Counted from the first letter of the stretch, positions 36,815 through 47,357 are shown. The stretch is DNA of 64,000 nucleotides from Onthophagus taurus (GCF_036711975.1 NC_091976.1:24986001-25050000); one strand, 5' to 3'. The notes: generated from the letters alone by a model not told the origin. Translations and numbers: made by a program.

Positions 36815-37610
36815 AGTGAACTCGAAACCAAAAAAAAAAAGAATTTGATTTAATTTTCTAAGAAATTTGGTGTGATAACATAAATGAGATCATATTACGA
36901 TATATTCGCCGGTTAAGGGTTAAATACAACAATTCTGTCAGAATTATTTATCATAACCCAACTTTTTTCGTTTTTTTGCAGAAACTTTTTATTAGTATTT
37001 ATATCTTTTTGCGAAAATATCTTAGTGAATACTCGTGATTCTGTTTTCTTCTATTTTTCTCTTTTAATGGCACTGTTTTTAACATTTTGCAGAAATTTCT
37101 ATGTCAATTGTCAAAAATTTCAGAACCTTTTTTAGTAGCTACTAATAGTTTTTCTGCAATACTAAATTTGTCATCATTTTTGTTTTATTGTAGCTTATTT
37201 TTAGTCCTACTTTTTGCGTTCCCTAACATTTTGTGCCAATATTAATGTTCTAGTCTTTCTGCAAAATTTTTCTATCAGTGTACTTGTTCTTCTATAAAAA
37301 TTTCTGACAAGATTTTTTGTTTGATCTCTTTTTGCCAAAACTTCTGTCAATAACCAGTAAATTGTTCTGTTTCTAGAGTGTCCATGTCATTTTGCAAGAC
37401 AATCTCAAGTGTATCTAAAAGTGTTCTTTCGACCAACACATCCTCCAATGTTTTCTATTAACGTCTCTTTTGCACAACTTTCATTGACAGTGTAGATGTT
37501 GTGAACTCGAATCCAAAAAAAAAGAAATAAATTGGTTTAATATTCTAAGAAATTTGATATGACAACATAAATGAGATCATACATGTTCGCCGGTTAAGGG
37601 TTAAATATTG
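36815..37610 (+). repeat. Direct repeat pair near the icarapin-like promoter
   Basis: GTGAACTCGAA, an A-rich run, TCTAAGAAATTTG, ACATAAATGAGATCATA and TTCGCCGGTTAAGGGTTAAA occur near 36815-36930 and again near 37500-37606, about 680 bp apart. Between them lies the T-rich array (TTTTGCAGAAA-type units). This implies a segmental tandem duplication. Confidence 0.65.
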
Positions 37611-40600
37611 ACGTCTTTAACAACGTCATCGACTGTTGTGACTATGTCAGCGTAATTTATATATTTTCTATTAAGCAGTAAAACCACAAAAATGTTGTTG
37701 TTTTGAAGTCCTAAAAAAGAATTTTCGAAAACATTATTCATTTAAAGAATTTAATTTCGAGTAATACTAAAATTAATAAAATTACATAAATTTTTATGAT
37801 GATTTATAAGAATATAATGTTATGCGTAACACATTTTAGAGATATAATTTGAAATTCGCGGCTAAGAACTGGTGGGGAACGTGACCTCATTGGTTTAAAG
37901 AGCCGGTAGTTGCGAGGTATATATATATATTTTTACCAGACCTTGGTTTAAATCGACACAAATTGAAGTGTACTGTTGTTGCTAAAACATAAACGTTCCA
38001 CATACAAGAAGAAGCAAGATAAAAATGAAGTTTTTGATCGTATTCGCTGTGGTTTCCTTAGCAACGCTAAGCACTTGTTTCCCAGGTTAGTTGATTTTAT
38101 TGATTTTCCCTATCTCAATAAATAAATAAATAATTAAACAAATCGTTTTAAAAATCTTTTCGCTAAAAAAAAAGTGTTATTTATATTCTACAGGTTAATC
38201 ATACAATTTGTTGAATTTGCAATGTGCATCATTGTATCAACCTTGACTTGATTGTTAGTTGACAATGAAATAAACAAGGACGTGCGTTCCATTTTTGTTA
38301 ATCGGAATAATTTGAATTCACTTAAATAAAAAAATGTTTAAAAAAGTTCTTATCTTAAAACCAAAAAAGAATTAAAGTCAAAAATTAACGTTTAACTCGA
38401 TAAGCAGTTTCTTGAACGATATCAATTCTTAGAAATTCTCGATGCAAAAATAGCACTTCGTAAATTGTAAACAAATCTTATCGTGTTTATTGACCATTTT
38501 CACTGTTAACCTACTGGAACGTAAACGATCGGAACGAGTTTTGAGTGTTTAAAGATTCATACAACGCAGATTAATCAAACTTTATTGCATGATGTTTTTT
38601 TAATGTTAAAATTTAATGTATTTGGTATTGAAAAGCTATTCCAAGGCCGTTTTGAAAAATAAAAAAGCATGAATCATATTCATATTTATGTAACAAATAA
38701 CTTGTAATGTTCAATAATTTTACTTGTTATCTAAAAAATGTTAAGGTTGTTATTATTTTAAAAGAAGTATCATAGAAACTATTTATAAGGAAAGTGAAAA
38801 ACACTTTTAAATAGAAGCAAATTGCGTCTACTTAAATAATAACGCTTTTTCTTTAGCGTAGGTTTTTAAAACAAAACGTATTAATTGACATAATGAATCA
38901 TATTAAAGTATTTATTGACATCCATAACTCAAAAATTCTAAGAAGTAAAATCGTTCTAAATTAATCTATAATAAATAAACTGGAGTGTTGATACAATACT
39001 TTCATTCAAAACGAAAATGTTAAGAATTTGTTTTGACATTATCGAAAAGGAGATCAAATACTTTGAAAAAAGTATTAATTACATCTTTTTTTGGTGTTCT
39101 GGCTTCTATGGAAGATTTTTGTGCTAAAATTTGTGTATTAGTCTTTTTGCAAAAATGTTTCTGTTACCGTGTTTGTTTTTTGCTAGACATTTCTAACAGA
39201 ATTTTTTGATTTTTGACTTCCTTCCAACTTTTTTCCAGAATTATTTGACATTGTCGGCATTTTGGCCATTTTGCAAAAACTTTTGTATCAATGTTGACGT
39301 GCTTCGGTTTTTGCAGAAATTTTTTATTAGTGTACAGAAATTTAGATGATTTAATTAAAATCCATGTTAACGTTATTTATCAGTATCATTTGTTTTGTCA
39401 TATTTCAGAAAATGTTTTGTATTAGCGTCATTAATGTAACCATTTTGCAACTTCATCGTTAGTCCAGGTGTTCTAATCTTTTTAGAAAAACTTTCCTCCC
39501 AGTGTTACATTTTACAGCAGTGTTTTTGAGATTTTGTAGAAACTTCTGTGTCAATGTATCAAGAAATCTAGATTGATTAGTTAAAATCCACTTAGTTAAA
39601 ATGTCATTTTCTCTGTTCTTATGACACATATTTCTGGTAATGCTTTTTATTATCGTTACTGTAACCCCTTTGCACAAACTTCATGGTTAGTTCAGGTGTT
39701 TTAGTCTTTTTAGAAAAATTTCCTCCCAATGTTCCCTTTTATGACAATATTTTTAAGTTTTTGCAGAAACTTCCTTTTCAATATCTATATTTTACTACAG
39801 ACACTTTAGAATTCTTTGTTAGTGTTTTTCTGCAAACATACGAGCCAGCATTCTTGTCACATTTTTTGTCAGATTCAGTATTCTGACCTTTTTGCTAAAA
39901 CATTTGTATCAATATAAATGATTTTGATCTTTTCACAAAAATTTTTCATATAGAATCTTCTACCAAGATTTTTTGTTGGAGCCAACTACCCAACCCAACC
40001 CAACATTTTAGATAAACCTTCTTCGTTTTTTGCAGAAACTTTTTATTAATATTCATCTCTTTTTGCAAAAATATCTCAGTCAATACTCATAATTCTTTAC
40101 AGATATGATTTATTCTGATCTTTCAACAAATATTTCGACTTACTTTTTTGTTTGCATAAACAAAAAACTTTCAAAAAAACTCACAAAAACTTTCCTTCTA
40201 TTTTTCTCTTTTAATCACAGTGTTTTTTACTTTTAGCAAAAACTTCTGTGTCAATGGTAAAAAATTTCAGAATTCTTTTTTAGCACCAATAGTTTTTCTT
40301 CAAACATTTCCGCCTGCATTCTTTGTATCAATGTATCTCGTTCTTTTATAAAAATTTCTGATAAGATTTTTTATTAGTACCAACTCATCATCTATTTTTA
40401 CCAAAATTTCTGTCAGTAACTAGTAAATTCTTTTGTTTCTACAAAAACTTTCTTTGTTAATATACATGTCATTTTACATGACTTTTCATTTCAGATTGTT
40501 CTTGTTTCTCTACAGAAATTTCCTTGTAACTTGGTCCTTTTGCAAACCTTCATTATCAGTATGTGTTTTACCAGTTTTACAGAAACTTTCTTTCCAGTAT

Positions 40601-41060
40601 TCTCCATTAATGACAGCATTTTTAAACTGTTTGCAAAAACCTCTGCGTCAATGTTTTTTACTACTCTATTGAAATGTCAGAAATCTTTATTAATACCAAG
40701 AGCTTTTCTGAAAACGTTTTTGCCAACAATCTTTGTCAATGTCAGCATACTTTTTGTACAACTTTTCTTTGTCAGTATTGGTGTTGTTCTATAAGTATGT
40801 TTTTGACTTTTTACAAAAGCTTTTTTGTAAATGTACTACCATTTTAGTGTTCTTTTGACACTATTCTTTATCAGTATCAGTAGTTTTTGCCTCATGCAGA
40901 AACTTTAACCAGTATTCTCTATCATTGTGCAACTATTAATGTTCTTTTCTCTGTGCAGAAATTTGTTACCATCATTTTTGTCAATATCATCTATTCTGAT
41001 TTTTCTGCAAAGTCTTTATCTTTGCACAGAAACACTTCAGTAAGTGTGTAGACGCCAAAA
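36965..41060 (+). repeat. Diverged T-rich repeat array (TTTTTGCAGAAACTTT units)
   Basis: Dozens of variants of TTTTTGCAGAAACTT and TTGCAAAAATTTCTGTCA, joined to GTCAATGTTA-type words, recur at 40-70 bp intervals in 36965-37500 and 39080-41060. Larger units exist: 37290-37400 matches 40340-40480, and 39330-39500 matches 39560-39740 with an offset near 230 bp. Inverted copies of the same array lie at 43150-43598, 44330-44645 and 45840-46050. Most of the array is in intron 1 of the icarapin-like gene. The middle, 38090-39060, looks like ordinary intron. Confidence 0.7.
37918..37934 (+). promoter_or_regulatory. TATA box of the icarapin-like gene
   Basis: TATATATATATATTTTT lies about 100 bp before the start codon at 38025, so transcription would begin near 37950 with a short 5' untranslated region. 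Clear TATA boxes are typical of strongly regulated insect genes for secreted proteins. The ABCG and RpL9 genes in this window lack one. Confidence 0.55.
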
Positions 41061-42058
41061 TGAATCAAAAGGTAATTCTTTAGAGGTTAAGGATTTGAGA
41101 GGAAATCTAGATAATGTTATGATAAACCCAACCCAACTCTGCCACGTGAAATTATTGTCTCAAAGCTACGTTGGTTCCACCATTTTAAGTTCTTGACATT
41201 ATATTGGATAATACTCCACATTAAAATTATGCAGAACACTCGAATCGAGTATTCAACTAAACTGTAATGAAATCAAAGTTGTATTAGTAATTCAATTAAG
41301 CGTAGGTTTTTAATAAGAACATGTAAATTAACATTTTGAATCATATCTGAGACAATTATTAAATAAATCTTAAAATCTACATAAATTAAAGGTAATTCGA
41401 ATTAATCATCATCAATAAGTTCATGAATTCTAGCAATCATTGTTATAAATTTATTAAAAAAGGTAATTGTACAGGTCCAAAAAAGGATACAGACGATGAC
41501 GTGGAATTTATTCCAAGTGCAAGAAGATACAATCCATTTGGAGTTGTCGACGTTGAAGCTAATCCAAGTGGATATGATGACTTCGATGACGATTTCCCCG
41601 GTTTAACTCAAGGATGGAAAGATAGTTTTTCAGCGTTTATGAAAAGAGTAACCGATTTAGTTAAAAATGTCAGAAGTAAGTTTAAAATTTTAATCTCTTG
41701 TTAATTAAGATTTAATAACTTAATTTTTTTAGCTCAAGTTGCTAAAGATTTAGAGGATAAACTTAAAAATGGAACTACAACTTCGACGGTTGAAATAATT
41801 AACGGCCATAAAGTGGTTAAAAATCAAACGGTTTACGAAGATCCCCACACTTATGTGAAATCCGTTGTTTTTGAAGTTCTTCCGAACAGCGACGAAGCAC
41901 CAAATACCGGAAGTAATCCGGAAGTTGATACAGAAGCTGTACCAAAACGTAAAGATAGAGAACCTCTCGAGGATTCGGTTGAGAACGAAGTCAACGCTTT
42001 GAATGAGGTTCGTAAAAATAACAAAAAACCGGAAAGGTATCAATTATTCAACAACTAA
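38025..42058 (+). CDS. Icarapin-like secreted protein, short form (3 exons)
   Basis: Exons 38025-38085, 41475-41675 and 41733-42058 join in frame (588 nt, 195 aa). Exon 1 encodes a signal peptide, MKFLIVFAVVSLATLSTC, with cleavage likely before FPG. The mature protein is rich in Asp and Glu, with PKKDTDDDVEF, FGVVDVEANPSGYDDF and WKDSFSAFMKRV. Two Asn-linked sugar sites (NGT, NQT) flank TSTVEIINGHKVVKNQTVYED. This pattern of Thr-rich stretch, 'I.GHKV', 'N.T.Y' and then a V-rich strand resembles insect icarapin-like proteins, known first as a bee venom component but widespread in insects with unknown function. AATAAA follows at 42180-42185. Intron 1 (3.4 kb) is filled by the T-rich array. Acceptor 41474 has a weak pyrimidine tract, but it restores the frame. 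Family assignment is from memory of the pattern. Confidence 0.75.
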
Positions 42059-42329
42059 AAATAATAATTAAAAATGAACGCTTTATAAAACATTTTTTAA
42101 CACATTAATTTTTTTTTAAAGATATTGTTATGGTTTAAGTTTGTAGATTTTATTGTTTTGTTTAAATTTTTTTTTAATTAATAAAAATTTATCTATGTAT
42201 ATATTTGATTTTTTTAATTATGGGTTTTGCTTTCTTCGCTTTTTCACAAATTAACAACATTCTAACACACCATTTTTCACTTATCCAACACAATCATTTT
42301 TATGTGTGCACTTTTTTGTTCTTCCCCAG

Positions 42330-42746
42330 GCCGAAAGCATCAACATAGAAACTTTAGGAGATCAAAGCGTTCCCCCACAGAATTTCGCCTATAAAACCAC
42401 CGATAATAATAATTGGCTCGAACTCCCAAATAAAAACGAAAAAGACATCGAATTAATTGATAGTAACGAAATATCAACCCCCGATGAGATCAACAAAAAC
42501 AATCCGATCGATTTAAGTTCAGATATTAGAGTAAACGATATTTTAAGCGCAGAAGATTACCCGAAAAATCCAGATGCTGAAATTTTTGAAGCTAGCGAAC
42601 CCGTTGAAATCGATCCAATCAAAATTAAACCTTATGATTTAGAGTCAGATACAAGAGTTAATGATATTTTAAGAAATAAAGGTTATCCAAAGAATCCAAA
42701 TGCGGAAATTTTTGAGATTGATGTACCTAAACTGGTTGTTACTTAG
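42330..42746 (+). CDS. Alternative last exon of the icarapin-like gene
   Basis: A strong acceptor (CTTTTTTGTTCTTCCCCAG, ending at 42329) precedes 138 open codons ending at 42744-42746, with AATAAA at 42976-42981. The frame fits a donor at 42007/42008 (GAG, then GTTCGT), which would give a 317-aa long form (954 nt). Another donor with better -1/+3 bases, near 42038, would put this exon out of frame. The exon encodes an acidic, Asn-rich tail with an imperfect internal repeat: RVNDILSAEDYPKNPDAEIF, then RVNDILRNKGYPKNPNAEIF about 42 residues later. It could also belong to a separate gene, but there is no promoter or start codon of its own that I trust. Confidence 0.65.
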   Translation, partial: AESINIETLGDQSVPPQNFAYKTTDNNNWLELPNKNEKDIELIDSNEISTPDEINKNNPIDLSSDIRVNDILSAEDYPKNPDAEIFEASEPVEIDPIKIKPYDLESDTRVNDILRNKGYPKNPNAEIFEIDVPKLVVT

Positions 42747-43039
42747 AGTTTAACTTAAAAAAACTGTTGATGTTTTCACTTGTAGACTGATTGTATTCAA
42801 ATCATTGTATCATTGTGCTTTTTGTTGTTGTTGATGTTTGCCAAAGACATATTTATTTATTGTGACAATTTTTGTTGTAAAAGGGTGTATCTCATACTAA
42901 CACCATCATTGTATTTATATTACTAATATTTTTTGAAAATTATTTATTGATTTTTTTAATTATTTATAAGAAAAAAATAAAGAGGATTCATATTTTAGAA
43001 AAAAAATTGAGTTTTATTTTTTTATGCACGCATAAAATT

Positions 43040-43598
43040 AATACAGCAAATGAATGTTCTGCAAAATTCTAGTATGGATCGATGTTTTGAGATAGTAAAT
43101 TCACGTGGCAGAGTTGGGTTGGATCGTTTTCGTCTCAAATCCTTTCCCAACACATTTATTACTGAAGTTTCTGCATAAAGATAAGAATACTAACAATGAT
43201 ACAGAAATGTATGTTAAAAGGCTAGAATACTAGTACTGATATAGAGTACTGATAACTTTTCAAAAAAATCAGAATAGATGACATTGACAAAAAATGATGG
43301 CAAAAAATTTCTGCACAGAAAAAAGAACACTAATAGTTGCACAATGATAGAAAATACTGACTAAAGTTTCTGCTTGGGGACAAAAACGTCAATACCGATA
43401 GATAACTTTGATACCGATAAAAAATAGTGGCAAAAAAGAAGAAGACAAAAAGACTGCAAAAAGTCAAAAACATGCTTATAGAACTACATTAAAAAATGGT
43501 AAAGAAAGATTGCAGAAAAAGGATGCTGATACTGACAAAGAGTGTAGACAAAAACGTTTGCAGAAAAACTGTTGGCAGTAATAAAAACGCATTGATAT
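43040..43598 (-). repeat. Inverted copy 1 of the T-rich array and flank
   Basis: Read on the minus strand, this stretch matches about 40.6-41.23 kb: the GCAGAAA-type array units, then a GAGTTGGGTTG- and CACGTG-containing flank, then a piece with GCAGAACA. It is directly followed by inverted copy 2. Confidence 0.65.
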
Positions 43599-44645
43599 TT
43601 AACCACTTTATGACCGTTAATTATTTCTACCGTTGAAGTTGTAGTTCCATTTTTAAGTTTAGCCTCTAAATCTTAAGCAACTTGAGCTAAAAAAAATAAA
43701 GTTAATAAATCTTAATTAAAAATAGTTTAAAATTTTAAACTTACTTCTGATATTTTTAACTAAATCGGTTACTCTTTTCATAAACTCTTTCCATCCTTGA
43801 GTTCAGGAAAATCTTTATTGAAGTCATCATATCCACTTGGATTAGCTTCAACGTCAACAACTCCAAATGAATTGTATGTTCTTGTACTTGGAATAAATTT
43901 CACGTCATCTTCTGTATCCTTTTCTGGACATCCACAATTTCCTATTTTAATAAATTTATAACAATGATTGCTAGAATTCATGAACTTACTGATGATGAAT
44001 TACCTTTAATTTATGTAGATTTTAAGATTTATTTCATAATTGTCTCAGATATGATTCAGAATGTTAATTTACATGTTCTTTTTAAAAACCTACGCGTATA
44101 AGCTTAATTGAATTACTAATACAACTTTGACTTCATTACATTAACGATTTGCATGTTCTGCAAAATTCTAGTATGGAATATTACCCAATATAATATCAAG
44201 AATTTAAAATTGTGGAACCAAAGCAGTTTTGAGATGGTAATATCATGTGGCAGAGTTAGGTTGGGTTCATCATATCTACTAACTTTCGAATAATTGTGGC
44301 GTTTACACACTTTCTGAAGTGTTTCTGCACAAAGATAAGAATACCAACACTGATACAGAAGTGTATGCTAAAAAGCTAGAGTATTAGTGCTGATATAGAA
44401 TACTTGCAGAAAAATCAGAATTAACAAAAATGATAGACAAAAATTCTGCACACAGAAAGTTAAAGTTTCTGCATAGGGACAAAAACATCAATACCGATAC
44501 AGAAGTTTGAGTAAAATCGCCAGAATATTGATACCGATAAAGAATAGTGGTAAAAGCATTCTAAAATGGAAGCATGTTTACAAAAAAGCTGCTGCAAAAA
44601 GTCAAAAACATACTTATTGAACAACACCAACACTAATAACCATGG
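43599..44645 (-). repeat. Inverted copy 2 of 40.78-41.82 kb, about 1.05 kb
   Basis: On the minus strand it is collinear with 40775-41820. It starts in the T-rich array (AAGTATGTTTTTGACTTTTT), continues through the intron (AAACACTTCAG, AGTGTGTA.ACGCC, AACCCAACC) and ends in exons 2 and 3 of the icarapin-like gene. Identity by eye is about 85-90% in the intron and exon part. With the original it forms an inverted repeat with a spacer of about 1.8 kb holding the two alternative gene ends. Confidence 0.8.
43605..43981 (-). pseudogene. Dead antisense copy of icarapin-like exons 2-3
   Basis: The minus strand carries EKDTEDDVKFIPS, FGVVDVEANPSGYDDF and then PELKDGKSL, followed by a stop. A net deletion of 16 bases against the functional exon 2 (4 + 12) shifts the frame. 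The exon 3 part has a TAA where the gene has AAA (GTTGCTTAAG against GTTGCTAAAG). The acceptor TTGTACAG of the gene is changed to TTGTGGATG. Exon 1 is absent. It is a pseudogene made by the inverted duplication. Confidence 0.8.
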
Positions 44646-45110
44646 GAATTGTTAGGAATGGATATGCTATCTACAAAAATGTAAATTATTTAATTGTGCA
44701 GGATTATTATTCTAAATACCCTGAAATTTGAAAATTAGAATTAAAATCATAGAGCAGTTGAAGGATATATCTCACCATGGAATGTCAAAAGAAATAAGAT
44801 CAGACAAAGGAAAACAATTTTTTAGCTATGAATTTAAGCAATTTGCTAAAGATTATCAAAAAGATTTTTCGCAAGAATAAAGATTTCCACATTACACTAT
44901 TAATTTATATAAATACCCCTTTAAAATGCGGATTCTCTCCAGCCCAACTGCTTTTTGGCAGAAGATTAAGGGATAAAATTCCAATACTTAAATCAAAGTT
45001 GGACCCTAGAACAGCAAACCATAATAGACTGAGAAAAGAATTTGAAGCCAAAAGAGAAAATCAAAAAAAAAACAATATAATCGAAGACATAGAGAAAAAG
45101 TATGGATAGT
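44640..45110 (+). pseudogene. Ty3/Gypsy integrase fragment
   Basis: The plus strand reads PWELLGMDMLS, YLIVQDYYSKYPEI, then in another frame HHGMSKEIRSDKGKQFFS and, further on, GFSPAQLLFGRRLRDKIP. These are the integrase core (D...D with the 'SD.G.QF' block) and the segment after it in Gypsy-type polyproteins. Frames shift at least twice and the catalytic Glu region is damaged. Upstream RT, RNase H and gag are absent, so this is a 3' remnant. Confidence 0.75.
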
Positions 45111-45661
45111 GAACATGTAAAGAGAGGGAATAGTGAAGGAAATGACAATGGGATATTCATAGGAACAGGAAACATTTACAGCCACTACCAACACAAGACA
45201 GGAATAAAGATGGTGTAAGTACAGAAAATACCAATGAAGAACAAAAACACGTAACAAACGAAGATACAGCAATCTTGGAGAAGAACAATGATGAGGAGAC
45301 GGATTGCTTTTTGGCAGAAGATTAAGGGATAACATTCCAATACTTAAATCAAACTTGGATCCTAGAACAGCAAACCATAATAGACTGAAAAATGATTTTG
45401 AAGCTGTAAGAGAAAAACAAAAAAAAAATATATAATCGAGGACATAGAGAAAAAGTATAAATAGTGAACATACAAAGAGAGGGAATAGTGAAGGAAATGA
45501 CAACGGGATATTCATAGGAGCAGGAAACGTTTACAGCCACTACCAAGACAAGACAGGAAAAAGATGATGTAAGTACAGAAAATACCAATGAAGAACAAAA
45601 ACACATGACAAACGAAGATACAGCAATCTTGGAGAAGAACAATGATGAGGAGACAGACCAA
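44950..45661 (+). repeat. 356-bp tandem duplication in the Gypsy remnant
   Basis: GCTTTTTGGCAGAAGATTAA starts at 44950 and at 45306. The sequence through GAAGAACAATGATGAGGAGAC repeats almost unchanged. The duplication covers the end of the integrase and its C-terminal tail. The long minus-strand open frames here are antisense shadows of this lysine-rich, A-rich sequence. Confidence 0.85.
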
Positions 45662-45734
45662 AAAGGAGCGAACGCAGAACAAGGGAACCCAGAAGGTTAA
45701 GACTATATTAGATTTTAGGTTTTGGAATGTACTT

Positions 45735-45815
45735 AGAAAGGGGGACGTTTGGAGGTTGGTATAAACCTGTATAAAATATGATGAATAAAGTTGCTGTAAT
45801 GAATAAAACACTGTA
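45735..45815 (+). mobile_element. Polypurine tract and partial 3' LTR of the Gypsy remnant
   Basis: AGAAAGGGGGA (45735-45745) is a typical polypurine tract next to a 3' LTR. It is followed by about 70 bp with two AATAAA-like signals (GATGAATAAAG and GAATAAAAC). No 5' LTR was found in the window, so the element is truncated. Confidence 0.55.
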
Positions 45816-45839
45816 GAATAATAAAAGCATTGACGCAGA

Positions 45840-46049
45840 CGTTGCTACAAAAAAAAATAAAGAAAAAGAAAGTTTTTGTAAAAAGCTAGAACAACTACAC
45901 TGACAGTGAAGCTAATAGAAAACATTGGAGGACATTTTTTGAAAGAATGTTGATAAAAAAAAATTCTGTAAAGAAGAACCTTATCGTTAGTGTGTTATTA
46001 TTAACACACTAACAAAGAAAGTTTCTGTAGAAACAGAAGAATTAATAAC
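45840..46049 (-). repeat. Inverted fragment of the T-rich array
   Basis: On the minus strand this matches 37420-37500: CCTCCAATGTTTTCTATTA, then CACTGTCAGTGTAG-like words and AAAAACTTTC. It is a third, separate inverted piece of the array, downstream of the Gypsy remnant. Confidence 0.5.
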
Positions 46050-46339
46050 ACTGTGCTGCAAAGATGAATTTTTTTTGTGTACAGTTGATGAGTTGAGTGT
46101 TTTTAGTTAATTTTGGGTTGGTATTTAATTTCCTGTGTAATCAGAAGTTGTACAAATATGACACTACCACTAAAAGGTAGATCTCTTCACCTTATTTCAA
46201 GGTGCCAAATTTCAAATTCATTGCATTATATGTATAAACATGACGTTACAGAAAAATTGAAGGAATATTTAAAATCAGCAACCCAAAATTAACTAAAAGC
46301 ACTCTACTCATCAACTGTACAAAAATCATGCAACACAGT
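46050..46339. mobile_element. 290-bp palindromic element with long inverted ends
   Basis: ACTGTGCTGCA (46050-46060) pairs with TGCAACACAGT (46329-46339). Further in, GTACAGTTGATGAGTTGAGT and TTTTAGTTAATTTTGGGTTG (46079-46120) pair with their complement at 46278-46320, with only a few mismatches. The middle is unrelated. It has the layout of a non-autonomous foldback or MITE element. The target-site duplication is unclear. Confidence 0.7.
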
Positions 46340-46513
46340 ATAATTATTAACAGAAATTTTGGCAAAAAGAAATGATGGGAAAATCTTATAAGAAATAACA
46401 CACTCCTTTCCCTGTATTAATCTGTAATAATGAGATTTTACTATACCTAATGGGTATTAAAAAAAAAAACAATTTTCTTTTAAACATTTTTATATTAATT
46501 ATAAACATACAAG
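46340..46513 (-). other. 3' flank of RpL9
   Basis: AT-rich 3' untranslated region and intergenic DNA. The best polyadenylation signal on the minus strand is a variant (AATATA at 46495-46490) soon after the stop. Confidence 0.35.
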
Positions 46514-47083
46514 TTACTCATCTTGTACAACCGTAGTTTTCTCAGAAACATACAAACCATCCAAGAATTTACGAATATCCTTGTTTTTAACTGTAGTACT
46601 CTGCTGAATTAAAGCAGCAGACCTAGAAACATCCTCCAAAGAGTTACCTTCGATAATCAATTCATCCTTTTGTTTAGCAGAATTAGATACAGTAACTCCC
46701 GGTGCCATTTTCACTCTACGAATGTATTTTTCACCCAAGAAATTCCTGATTTCAATCACTGTATTGCTTTCCGTTGTAACACAATTGATGGGGAAATGAG
46801 CGTACACTGCGCGCATCTTGTATTGGTACCCTTTGGTGACGCCTTTTAACATATTTTCAACATGGGAACACACAGTACGAACGGCTGCAATTTCTTTTTT
46901 CGAACCGAACCATTTTTCTACCTTTAAGGTCCTTGGGGTGATCATTCGAATATCAACGGCCAAATGTTTAAAAGACCGTTTTAAAACTCCTCTTGGTCCT
47001 TTTACGGTTACCACTCGCGATTTTGCGGTCACAGTGAGATCCTTTGGGATCTTCACCACTTGATTTGTTACTATTTGCTTCAT
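46514..47083 (-). CDS. RpL9: 60S ribosomal protein L9
   Basis: A single uninterrupted coding exon of 570 nt gives 189 aa, the usual length of insect RpL9 (uL6). It begins [16 protein letters not shown] and contains [45 protein letters not shown] and [12 protein letters not shown]. The C-terminal half carries [20 protein letters not shown], which are the conserved L6-fold segments. It sits on the large ribosomal subunit near the GTPase-associated region. The ATG at 47083 lies four bases after an acceptor (TTTTTAG, ending at 47088), so the first exon is non-coding. In-frame codons upstream of 47083 belong to the intron and should not be used. Confidence 0.97.
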   Translation of the reverse strand: MKQIVTNQVVKIPKDLTVTAKSRVVTVKGPRGVLKRSFKHLAVDIRMITPRTLKVEKWFGSKKEIAAVRTVCSHVENMLKGVTKGYQYKMRAVYAHFPINCVTTESNTVIEIRNFLGEKYIRRVKMAPGVTVSNSAKQKDELIIEGNSLEDVSRSAALIQQSTTVKNKDIRKFLDGLYVSEKTTVVQDE

Positions 47084-47324
47084 TGTCCTAAAAATAAGTA
47101 TAATTAGAAAAATTAAAATTACTTGAAACAACTTCAAAACATAATGACATAACCTATAAGTTAAGAGTGATTGTTGAGGTGTTTTTAGGGTCAATATGAA
47201 AGAAAATTTATGTGGGGAATTATTGAATATGATGTTAAGATATAAATATGGCAATTATAATTCGAAATTGTTTATAATAACTTAGATGATTGAGGATAAA
47301 TATTTTTTTGTATAAGGTACATAC

Positions 47325-47357
47325 CGATCACGTTGACGTTTAGAAGCGGAAGAGAGC
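47325..47357 (-). promoter_or_regulatory. RpL9: RpL9 non-coding first exon with TOP tract
   Basis: On the minus strand, CTCTCTTCCGC (47356-47346) is a pyrimidine-rich start of the kind found at the 5' ends of ribosomal protein mRNAs (TOP motif, controlled by TOR signalling). It is followed by about 20 bp and a donor GTATGT at 47324-47319. The intron of about 237 bp ends just before 47087. No snoRNA boxes were found in that intron. Confidence 0.65.

Noticed and set aside
37857-37925. A GC-richer patch that looked tRNA-like
   Set aside because: No A or B box in correct spacing and no cloverleaf. It is the promoter-proximal region of the icarapin-like gene.
41750-42043. A 97-codon minus-strand frame
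   Set aside because: Antisense shadow of exon 3 of the icarapin-like gene.
45006-45811. Long minus-strand frames (up to 169 codons) rich in Leu, Phe and Ser
   Set aside because: They are antisense to the A-rich, lysine-rich tail of the Gypsy remnant and appear twice because of the 356-bp tandem duplication. No signal for a real gene.
46818-47063. An 81-codon plus-strand frame
   Set aside because: Antisense shadow of the RpL9 coding exon.
47088-47324. A snoRNA in the RpL9 intron
   Set aside because: Ribosomal protein introns often host snoRNAs, but no C/D or H/ACA boxes were found here.
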